DNA from: a candidate division Zixibacteria bacterium DG_27
GTDB lineage: Bacteria > Zixibacteria > MSB-5A5 > DG-27
Reading direction: 5' to 3'
NCBI GenBank assembly: GCA_001302725.1
Contig: LIZU01000018.1
Coordinates: 1 to 11,449 of the forward strand
Length of the DNA stretch: 11,449 bases
Shown here: in pieces, positions 6,314 to 11,449 of the stretch
Layout: each line of letters starts with the position of its first letter
Numbering within the stretch: position 1 is the first letter of the stretch
Made by a program: the position numbers and the translations under genes
The notes under the pieces: model-generated
Told to the model about the DNA's origin: nothing
Database searches by the model: none
Seen by the model: the letters and a program-made list of their open reading frames with translations, nothing else

Positions 6314-7513
6314 ATGATCATCTTCGAAAATGTGAAGCTGGGGCTTCAGAGTCTGAGATTCAACCCCTTGAGGTCCGTGTTGACTCTGATCGGAATAGCC
6401 GTCGGCATCGCCGCGGTCCTGTACGTGGTGATTCTGGGAGAAATCACGAAGAGGAGCATCAACGAACGCCTGGAAGCTCTGGGATCGAACGTCCTGACGA
6501 TAAGGCCCCACGCCTCCCACTTCCACGGTATACGCACTGCTGTCAACGTCGAGAATCTGACCTGGGATGATGCCAGGGACATCGCCGCCAACTCCCGGGT
6601 CATCACAACCACGGTCCCGAGTTACTCCGGATCTGGTGTTATTGAGTTTGAGGACAAGAACACGAATTCACGTGTCACCGGTACAACCCCCGCGTATGCA
6701 AGCGTCAACAACACCCAAGCGGCGGAGGGCAGGTTCTTCTCAGAACTTGAGCAGGTGCAACGTGCCCGAGTATGTCTTCTGGGAGCTAGTGTTCACCAGG
6801 AGCTTTTCGGAGAGGGAACTTCAGTCGGCAGAACCGTTTATATCAATTCAAAACTGTTTGAGGTCATCGGACTCCTGGAAGCTAAGGGTGAATCCTGGTC
6901 TAGCCCCGACGATCAGGTCTTCGTTCCATTGACCACGGCCCAGGAACGGCTATACGGTGTGGATCATTTGGGCATGATCCTGGCCCAGTACAGCTCCCCC
7001 GACGAGTACGAAGAGGCGCTGTTTGACGTCGAGACCATTCTGCGACGTAACCACCGTCTCAGAGCCGACCAGGATAACGATTTCCGCGTCAGGCGTCAGG
7101 ATTTCTTTCTTTCTACGATACAGGAGACCAATATCGAGCTGGCACGCTTTGTGATCATCATCGCCTTAGTATCGCTGATCGTGGGGGGCATCGGAATAGC
7201 CAACGTTATGCTGGTCTCTGTGACCCAGCGCATTCGGGAGATTGGCATTCGTCGGGCGGTTGGTGCAAACAGAAGGATGATAATTGCACAGTTTCTGATC
7301 GAGGCTTCAGTTCTCGGCATCGCCGGCGGAACTTTGGGTATCTTGGGCGGAATGGTATTCAACAAGATAATAATTGGGGCAGAACTGATAATGCCCTGGC
7401 TCTGGATCGGATACAGCATTCTGATTTGTGTGGGGATTGGTCTGGCGGCCGGGCTTTACCCCGCCTTGAGGGCGGCGCATATCGACGTCATCGAAGCTCT
7501 GCGATACGAGTAG
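6314..7513 (+). CDS. MacB/FtsX-type ABC transporter permease
   Basis: 399 aa, inner membrane. The plan is that of MacB without its ATPase domain: an N-terminal NPLRSVLTLIGIAVGIAAV with the first helix (about 22-42), a large periplasmic MacB core (about 43-270), then three C-terminal helices (about 277-300, 326-348, 358-380) forming the FtsX domain. Signatures include REIGIRRAVGANRRMIIAQFLIEA and the terminal YPALRAAHIDVIEALRYE. Such permeases work as dimers with a separate ATPase and a MacA-type adaptor, passing on force across the membrane rather than carrying substrate through a channel. The adaptor gene precedes it, but no ATPase gene lies between them or after it. AGAAGG lies only one base before the ATG, so the ribosome-binding site is poor; translation may depend on the preceding gene. 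Confidence 0.92.
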   Translation: MIIFENVKLGLQSLRFNPLRSVLTLIGIAVGIAAVLYVVILGEITKRSINERLEALGSNVLTIRPHASHFHGIRTAVNVENLTWDDARDIAANSRVITTTVPSYSGSGVIEFEDKNTNSRVTGTTPAYASVNNTQAAEGRFFSELEQVQRARVCLLGASVHQELFGEGTSVGRTVYINSKLFEVIGLLEAKGESWSSPDDQVFVPLTTAQERLYGVDHLGMILAQYSSPDEYEEALFDVETILRRNHRLRADQDNDFRVRRQDFFLSTIQETNIELARFVIIIALVSLIVGGIGIANVMLVSVTQRIREIGIRRAVGANRRMIIAQFLIEASVLGIAGGTLGILGGMVFNKIIIGAELIMPWLWIGYSILICVGIGLAAGLYPALRAAHIDVIEALRYE

Positions 7514-7557
7514 GTCATTTTCTGGGTTGTGTCACATCTATGATCGATTGCCCCGGC

Positions 7558-7600
7558 CTGAGGGTCATTGTGGGGATTGAGAGGAGCTGTTCTGGTCGGG
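7558..7600 (+). pseudogene. Diverged copy of the 3' end of the six-helix gene
   Basis: Bases 7558-7600 align without gaps to 4678-4720, the last codons of the six-helix protein, with about 35 of 43 bases equal. Read in the same frame they give LRVIVGIERSCSGRD, against LRVIVGIERTYLGRD in the gene (12 of 15 residues). No start codon, ribosome-binding site or upstream homology is seen, and the stop codon is lost (TGG in place of TGA). It may be a relic of a duplicated gene or a copy of a small dispersed repeat. Confidence 0.5.
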
Positions 7601-7659
7601 ACTGGACTGTGAAACGCTACACTGTCCCGGGCTGCGCTTTCGGCAAATCATAAGAAAAT

Positions 7660-7682
7660 CCCCTGGGCTTCAAGCCCGGGGG
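7660..7682. terminator. Terminator hairpin between convergent genes
   Basis: CCCCTGGGCTT, one loop base on paper, then AAGCCCGGGGG: eleven possible pairs including one G-U, realistically a stem closed by a TTCAA loop. On the minus strand it is followed by GATTTTCTT, so it best serves the lipoprotein gene at 7739-8086. On the plus strand only ATATTTC follows, so its action on the permease transcript is less sure. Confidence 0.6.
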
Positions 7683-7738
7683 ATATTTCATACATGGTTC
7701 TTCCCAGTCGGTCAAAAGACCCTTTGATTTTCGAAGGA

Positions 7739-8086
7739 TTACCTCCTTCTGATCGCCCTGACCAGATCGCTGCGCTCTTTGATCTTCGCTACCAGCATAT
7801 CCTGGGCGGTCGTGTCCGCGATGATCAGATCCAGCATCTTGCTCTCGAGCTCCTTGTTCTCGACAAAGTGCCGCATCATCTTCTCGGTCATATCGACTCT
7901 CTCGAAAGCCCGGTCGACCATGGAGTCTATCATCTCCTGATCGGCGGCGACGCGGTCGAGAATGCTCTGACGCAATACCGGGTCTTTGTAAATCTGTTCT
8001 AACGCCGCCTGCTTGTCGCAGGAGACCAAAAGCGGAAGTATCCCCACGAGAAACACAACCATAAGAAAGAGAGAAACTCTTTTCAA
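7739..8086 (-). CDS. Small helical lipoprotein, function unknown
   Basis: 115 aa from a TTG start. The TTG is chosen because GAGGAGGT lies directly upstream with four spacing bases, and because it gives a full signal peptide (MKR, hydrophobic core, LLVS-C). Cys23 is the likely lipidated residue. Asp follows it at +2, which in E. coli keeps lipoproteins in the inner membrane; whether that rule holds here is unknown. The mature part is almost wholly helical and charged, with units of about 15-20 residues: DPVLRQSILDRVAADQEM, then MIDSMVDRAFERVDMTEKM, ending LVAKIKERSDLVRAIRRR. I recognise no named family. It is transcribed alone, between its own promoter at 8183-8211 and the hairpin at 7660-7682. 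Confidence 0.8.
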   Translation of the reverse strand: MKRVSLFLMVVFLVGILPLLVSCDKQAALEQIYKDPVLRQSILDRVAADQEMIDSMVDRAFERVDMTEKMMRHFVENKELESKMLDLIIADTTAQDMLVAKIKERSDLVRAIRRR

Positions 8087-8182
8087 TTTTACCTCCTCAA
8101 GCGATTAGAAGATAACCAGAACCCTTTGCTGGCGAAATGTTCCCTTGAGGGATTCAGTTCTCCAGCGGTTGAAATTTGTGTC

Positions 8183-8211
8183 TATTTATCAAAATCTGTA
8201 TGAATTGTCAA
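8183..8211 (-). promoter_or_regulatory. Promoter of the small lipoprotein gene
   Basis: On the minus strand, TTGACA (8211-8206, perfect), a 17-base spacer and TAAATA (8188-8183). A slightly shifted -10, ATAAAT or GATAAA, is possible with a 16- or 15-base spacer. The 5' leader would be about 90 bases; I see no clear structure in it. Confidence 0.55.
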
Positions 8212-8230
8212 TATCTTTGTCCTTTGATAC

Positions 8231-8265
8231 GAAATAAAAAGGGTGTCCCTACAAGAGGAACACCC
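8231..8265 (-). terminator. Rho-independent terminator of the envelope operon
   Basis: On the minus strand, GGGTGT pairs with ACACCC (six pairs); after one mismatch three more pairs close a five-base loop. TTTTTATTTC follows directly. It lies about 20 bases past the stop of the Lys-rich gene and separates that operon from the next promoter. Confidence 0.85.
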
Positions 8266-8287
8266 AGCTAACTCAAATCAGCAGCGA

Positions 8288-8713
8288 CTACGGCCCGGAT
8301 TTATCCTTCTTTTGGGAGGTCTTCTCCTCCGTCGTCTTCTTCTCCTTCAGACGGTCATCTATGCCGTCGCCATTCTTGTCCTGAAAATAATCGTACGCTT
8401 CCCTGGCTTTCACCTTCTTCTCTTCCTGGAATGATCTCACCTTGTCCTTGCTGGGCAGTTTCTTCAACCTCTCCTTGGCCTTGTCTTCCTTGACCTCGGG
8501 CAGCCTCTTGTCCTTCTCTGCGGATTCTTTTCTCTTATCGGGAGTCGGTGCCCTTTTGACCTTTTCCTTTTGAGGTGTCAGTTTCTTCTTCTCCACCTGC
8601 TCGGTTTTCTTGGATTTCTTGGGCGGAGTGGCATAAGAAACCGGCGAGAGCGCAAGCCAGACAAAGCAGACCAGGGTCGTTATGGCTAAAAGCGGTGCTA
8701 TCCTTCTAAACAT
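8288..8713 (-). CDS. Lys-rich exported protein with a single calcium-loop-like motif
   Basis: 141 aa. A signal peptide spans about 1-28 (FRR, hydrophobic core, likely cut after SYA). The mature chain is almost entirely low-complexity and charged, dominated by Lys and Glu with Pro-rich breaks, so it is probably disordered. The one ordered-looking spot is DYFQDKNGDGIDDRL (about 108-122). Its DKNGDGIDD (112-120) matches the D-x-N/D-x-D-G-x-x-D loop of thrombospondin type 3 and dockerin repeats, which bind calcium. No cysteine or lipobox is found in the mature part. The ATG has GGAGGGAGGAT just upstream and lies 12 bases after the DUF4384-like gene, so it closes that operon. No named family is recognised. 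The basic mature part could bind anionic polymers; this is inference only. Confidence 0.75.
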   Translation of the reverse strand: MFRRIAPLLAITTLVCFVWLALSPVSYATPPKKSKKTEQVEKKKLTPQKEKVKRAPTPDKRKESAEKDKRLPEVKEDKAKERLKKLPSKDKVRSFQEEKKVKAREAYDYFQDKNGDGIDDRLKEKKTTEEKTSQKKDKSGP

Positions 8714-8725
8714 ATCCTCCCTCCT

Positions 8726-10051
8726 TCATCTTCGTCGAGCAGCCTTGGTGCGTGAGCTCTCTGGTTGAGATGAGGTTCCCTTTTCCACGCGAACGCTTTG
8801 TGTCTTGATGGTGGAAGTCGACCTCTCCTTGCCATTTTCACTTCTGGAATAACTTCGACTTTTCCCGCTCAAAGATTTAGTCTCTTTTGACTTCTCCTTC
8901 TCCTGAGCCTTAAGGGTCCGCGGTTTTGAATAAGTCACGGTCTTCTTCTTCTCAACTCCGCTGGAGACGGACTCACTCTTGGCAGAGACCTTGCCCGTGG
9001 ACCTCACAGACTTCGACTTAATATACCTGCCTTCACTGCTTTTCGCAAGTGTGGTCTTCTCCGGTGGGGTATACGTCGATTTTGAGCCAGCCCGGTCACG
9101 TCGGGTGAACTTGCCCTCCGAGGGCGAAGTCTCCGGACTGGCCCACGGGGGTCGATCTTTGTATTTCTTTCCGCCCCAATCATAGTCTCGGAAGTAATCG
9201 CCTTTATATCTGCGCCGCTCGAATTTGCCGGTATATCCGACCTTCACCCTCACAGGCCGATACCTCTCCACGTAGACATATCTCTGCCAACAGGGATAGC
9301 CATTGTAGTAAACGATGATTATGTGGGGACCGATGAAGATGTTGGGAATGCACATCGGGGCATAACCCCAGAAGACACCGTCTATAAAGATCTCCCCACC
9401 GTACCAAGAGCAGTCGACCCAGACCGTCCCCACCGGCCAGTAGCGGTAATAGTCCCGGGGACGGTAGTAGTGATGATACACATCTTCGATCTCGAAAACA
9501 CACCAGTCGGAGACGAAGTACCGATCCTCGAAAACCTTAAAATTAGCCTTGTCTATGAGGTCAAACCTCTCCTCCTCCAAGTAGGCACACCAGGAGGGAT
9601 CATACTCCCCCTCGCTCCGATAGGGGAGCCACCGGGGAGGGGAGATTGGATGTGGAGAGGCGACTGCATAAAGCAACTCCTCTCCCGGGGGCCCGCAGAT
9701 CCTGAACCTGTAGTCACGGTCGGGATTCGGCACTCGATAGGTCACCTCCCCGCTGACAGAGCAGTCCTCGTAAGGGTCGTGCGGATAGATAAGGTGGAGG
9801 TACCCCTCGGTGTCGATCTCATACAGGAGGACGTAACAGTCCATGTTGGTGCGGAAGTAAACGACCACGTCCTCGCCCAGATAGAATGTTCCTCCTCTCC
9901 CCTTGTTTGTCCAGACCTCGATTTCCAGTTCCGGTCCCGGATGAAGGGGAGTCACCCTGAAACCGTACTCCTCTGAAGTCTGAGAGCTCGCAGGTCTCGG
10001 CAATAGACTCCAGGTGAGGAGAACTATTAGAATCACAACATACCTTTTCAC
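8726..10051 (-). CDS. Exported DUF4384/PEGA-like protein with disordered basic tail
   Basis: 441 aa from a GTG start at 10051. That start has GAGGTG six bases upstream and begins a clean signal peptide (MKRYVVILIVLLTW, likely cut after ASS at 23). The frame stays open further upstream but there lies inside the FN3 lipoprotein gene. Residues about 50-110 (GRGGTFYLGEDVVVYFRTN, DCYVLLYEIDTEGYLHLIYP) match the DUF4384 pattern, a beta domain found in exported proteins. Residues about 206-270, with GGEIFIDGVFWGYAP and IPNIFIGPHIIIVYYNGY, resemble a PEGA domain, common in surface proteins. Between them is a Tyr-rich stretch (YHHYYRPRDYYRYW). From about 273 to the end, Lys, Ser, Arg and Thr dominate and no fold is expected. 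It is the middle gene of a three-gene operon, 22 bases after the FN3 gene. The likely place is the periplasm or cell surface; function unknown. Confidence 0.82.
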   Translation of the reverse strand: MKRYVVILIVLLTWSLLPRPASSQTSEEYGFRVTPLHPGPELEIEVWTNKGRGGTFYLGEDVVVYFRTNMDCYVLLYEIDTEGYLHLIYPHDPYEDCSVSGEVTYRVPNPDRDYRFRICGPPGEELLYAVASPHPISPPRWLPYRSEGEYDPSWCAYLEEERFDLIDKANFKVFEDRYFVSDWCVFEIEDVYHHYYRPRDYYRYWPVGTVWVDCSWYGGEIFIDGVFWGYAPMCIPNIFIGPHIIIVYYNGYPCWQRYVYVERYRPVRVKVGYTGKFERRRYKGDYFRDYDWGGKKYKDRPPWASPETSPSEGKFTRRDRAGSKSTYTPPEKTTLAKSSEGRYIKSKSVRSTGKVSAKSESVSSGVEKKKTVTYSKPRTLKAQEKEKSKETKSLSGKSRSYSRSENGKERSTSTIKTQSVRVEKGTSSQPESSRTKAARRR

Positions 10052-10073
10052 TTCAATCACCTCACTTCTAACT

Positions 10074-10904
10074 TCAATAAAGAGACGCCTCTCCCGTCGG
10101 AGGCAGACTGAGCTCCCGATTCCCGGGGTCGGTCTGATAGGCCCAGTCCAAAACGATCCGGTGCAGTGAAACACTCACAACAGTCAAACGTATTTTCGCA
10201 TAATGATCATCTTCGGTCAGAACCACGTATGTGTGATACGGGATAGCCTCCGCCCTCCCCCACTGAGACCAGCCGCCCGCGGGAGCGTAACCGATTTCGT
10301 CTAAAGATTCGGTATATCCCATATCCTGCAGGTAGGTGAAGTCCTTGGCAACAGACATAAACAGGTTGCCGTTGTCATAATCGAGATAGAAATCGGCCTC
10401 GGTATTGTTATAGCTGTCGAAGCGCACCACTCTTTGAGTGGAGAGGTTGAACCCACAGCTGTCGGGTTTGCTGTCGAAATCATAGAGTGTCACATCATAC
10501 CCCTCCGGTCTGGGAGTGTCGAAAACATCCTCGTAGGAAAGCTCGGATTCGTTCCCGCTCTCATCGAAGGAGGCCACCGCATAATAGTACATTTTCCCAT
10601 TGAGCAAGCCGGTATCGGTGTAGTAATCCTGATACATACCGTAGAGTGTGACGAGAAGATAGTAAGGTCCTACCAGAGCGGAATCACCGCGGTAGACATT
10701 GTATCCGTCGCAGTCCGCCTCGATGACCGGAGACCAATAGACGGTGACCTCCCGGTCGCCCGTGACCGAATAGACCCCGGAGGGGATTGCCGGCGGCGTA
10801 TCGTCTAAGTAATAAACTTCAGTCACTCTCCGGTCGCAGGATGACAGCAGGAGGATGGTAACAGTCATCATCGAAGCGGCTATTGTGAAGATGGTTCTGA
10901 GCAT
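10074..10904 (-). CDS. Fibronectin III lipoprotein
   Basis: 276 aa. A signal peptide with lipobox LLSS-C makes Cys23 the lipidated residue; Asp24 follows. Residues about 34-128 form a fibronectin III domain: DDTPPAIPSGVYSVTGDREVTVYWSPV, DGYNVYRGDSALVGPYYLLV, YTDTGLLNGKMYYYAVASFDESGNES. The following part (about 130-276) is beta-rich with many Tyr and Asp and a GWSQWGRAEAIPYHTYVV segment; I recognise no family there. The ATG has GGAGG nine bases upstream. It is the first gene of the operon with the DUF4384/PEGA-like and Lys-rich proteins, all exported, suggesting a shared envelope structure or surface complex. FN3 domains usually mediate protein or carbohydrate contacts. No convincing promoter is seen in the 250 bases upstream. 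Confidence 0.85.
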   Translation of the reverse strand: MLRTIFTIAASMMTVTILLLSSCDRRVTEVYYLDDTPPAIPSGVYSVTGDREVTVYWSPVIEADCDGYNVYRGDSALVGPYYLLVTLYGMYQDYYTDTGLLNGKMYYYAVASFDESGNESELSYEDVFDTPRPEGYDVTLYDFDSKPDSCGFNLSTQRVVRFDSYNNTEADFYLDYDNGNLFMSVAKDFTYLQDMGYTESLDEIGYAPAGGWSQWGRAEAIPYHTYVVLTEDDHYAKIRLTVVSVSLHRIVLDWAYQTDPGNRELSLPPTGEASLY

Positions 10905-11004
10905 CAGTCAACGCCTCCATTCTGTCTTAGGGCAACTAATGTGCCAAAAAAGCTCAACATCTCCCGGTTGTAACACCTTGCCGTGCAGGCAGTTACCGTT
11001 GCCG

Positions 11005-11037
11005 TTGAGACGGACTCTCAAGCGCAGTTTTCTGCGC
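11005..11037. other. Two abutting perfect hairpins
   Basis: TTGAGA (11005-11010) pairs with TCTCAA (11016-11021) around a five-base loop. Immediately next, GCGCAG (11022-11027) pairs with CTGCGC (11032-11037) around TTTT. Either strand can form them. On the minus strand they would lie in the leader of the FN3 operon. No T-tract follows on either side, so they do not look like terminators. Confidence 0.5.
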
Positions 11038-11125
11038 ACAAATCCTGTTCAAGGAAGCTCATCTTTTTGTGCAACCCTTATGAGATTGAAGCTCTCTTTG
11101 CGGTAGGGAGTATCGGTCAAAGAAC

Positions 11126-11154
11126 TTGCGCCCCTCGCAGCTTGCCTCTATATT
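11126..11154 (+). promoter_or_regulatory. Possible ridA promoter
   Basis: TTGCGC (11126-11131), a 17-base spacer and TATATT (11149-11154, five of six matches). The -35 box is weak (three of six). Transcription would start near 11161, giving a leader of about 146 bases that contains the whole rod-like fold. Confidence 0.45.
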
Positions 11155-11171
11155 TGGGGGTGACATCTGAG

Positions 11172-11257
11172 GGCTCTGTGGAATCAAGCCCCGGTGAGGC
11201 ATTTGGGTTGCCTGCAAGCGGTAGCTTAGAGCCTCTCCCGGGGAGTTTTCCAGAGCC
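11172..11257 (+). ncRNA. Long rod-like leader hairpin before ridA
   Basis: Nested helices, outside in: GGCTCT (11172-11177) with AGAGCC (11252-11257); after a two-base bulge GGAA (11180-11183) with TTCC (11248-11251); CCCCGG (11189-11194) with CCGGGG (11238-11243); GAGGC (11196-11200) with GCCTC (11231-11235); and GTTGCC (11207-11212) with GGTAGC (11220-11225), two pairs being G-U. This gives about 27 pairs over 86 bases. No T-run follows, so it is not a simple terminator. I see no known riboswitch signature, and no SRP or RNase P hallmark. It may be a regulatory leader or a small RNA. Confidence 0.5.
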
Positions 11258-11306
11258 TTCAGCTGGGGAAAGTGAATCCGTAAGAAACGAAGGGAGGAGG
11301 AAAGCG

Positions 11307-11449
11307 ATGAAGACGATTGCTACCGACAAGGCTCCTGCAGCGATCGGGCCTTACAGTCAGGCGGTGAAGGTTGGGAACTTCATCCACACCTCCGGGCAAA
11401 TACCGATAGACCCCCGAACCAACCAGATCGTCTCCGGCGGAATCAGGCA
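11307..11449 (+). CDS. ridA: RidA enamine/imine deaminase, cut by window end
   Basis: The first 47 codons are in view and the gene runs off the right edge. RidA hydrolyses reactive enamines and imines, such as 2-aminoacrylate made by PLP enzymes, to 2-oxo acids and ammonia in the cytoplasm, acting as a trimer. The N-terminal signature is clear: TDKAPAAIGPYSQAVKVGNFIHTSGQIPIDP, then VSGGI. The catalytic Arg near residue 105 lies outside the window, so true RidA cannot be told from a close paralogue. The ATG at 11307 has an excellent GGGAGGAGG six bases upstream. It appears to be the first gene of its transcript, behind a long structured leader. The family is small, about 125-130 aa, so roughly a third of it is visible. 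Confidence 0.93.
   Translation, partial: MKTIATDKAPAAIGPYSQAVKVGNFIHTSGQIPIDPRTNQIVSGGIR

Larger units (their letters stand above)
10905..11306. other. Gene-free divergent region before ridA
   Basis: 402 bases between the minus-strand envelope operon and plus-strand ridA, with no supported coding region. It holds two abutting hairpins (11005-11037), a possible ridA promoter (11126-11154), a long rod-like leader fold (11172-11257) and the ridA ribosome-binding site. I could not find a convincing promoter for the minus-strand operon. Confidence 0.8.

Noticed and set aside
7426..7653. A 75-aa reading frame overlapping the permease end and containing the duplicated fragment
   Set aside because: Its first part is a shifted frame of the permease gene, and no ribosome-binding site is seen. 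Only the short 7558-7600 similarity is meaningful.
10052..10174. N-terminal extension of the DUF4384-like protein by 41 residues
   Set aside because: It overlaps the end of the FN3 lipoprotein gene, has no ribosome-binding site and would bury the signal peptide inside the chain.
11117..11329. Minus-strand 70-aa reading frame before ridA
   Set aside because: It lies opposite the ridA leader and start, has no supporting ribosome-binding site, and its likeness to a signal peptide comes from the purine-rich Shine-Dalgarno region read backwards.

Overview
The window looks like chromosomal DNA of an uncultured Gram-negative bacterium. Three probable lipoproteins, several other Sec-exported proteins and a periplasmic adaptor with a membrane-fusion fold point to a two-membrane envelope. 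Fibronectin III, DUF4384-like and PEGA-like exported proteins, plus a membrane protein resembling DUF6754, are the sort of content I associate with FCB-type candidate phyla (Zixibacteria, WOR-3, KSB1 and similar). That placement is an inference of low confidence. There is no tRNA, rRNA, CRISPR array, transposase or phage gene in view.

Layout. (1) Positions 84-2668, minus strand: an operon of a PLP aminotransferase, a ROK sugar kinase (4-base ATGA overlap) and a TPR lipoprotein. Bases 1-83 hold no supported gene. (2) Positions 2714-2803: two back-to-back promoters, each with a perfect TTGACA. The rightward one drives a 379-aa FN3/DUF6754-like membrane protein (2831-3970). A six-helix membrane protein (4105-4725) follows, with an array of nine heptamer repeats directly before its start. 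(3) Positions 4726-5097: a gene-free stretch with a terminator, a possible promoter and a compact RNA fold with pseudoknot potential. It leads into a MacA/HlyD-type adaptor (5098-6264) and a MacB-type permease (6314-7513). No ATPase gene accompanies them. (4) Positions 7514-7738: a short diverged copy of the 3' end of the six-helix gene, then a terminator hairpin between convergent genes. (5) Positions 7739-8086, minus strand: a small helical lipoprotein with its own promoter. (6) Positions 8288-10904, minus strand: a three-gene envelope operon (FN3 lipoprotein, DUF4384/PEGA-like protein with a disordered tail, Lys-rich exported protein) ending in a strong terminator. (7) Positions 10905-11306: gene-free, with hairpins, a promoter and a long rod-shaped leader before ridA, which is cut by the window end.

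How they fit together. Aminotransferase, sugar kinase and RidA are ordinary metabolism; RidA usually removes the reactive imines and enamines made by PLP enzymes. Most of the rest builds or crosses the envelope. No complete, recognisable new system is visible. The best candidates for something undescribed are the DUF6754-like membrane pair, the three-gene FN3/DUF4384/Lys-rich operon, the heptamer array with an overlapping upstream reading frame, and the two structured RNA leaders.
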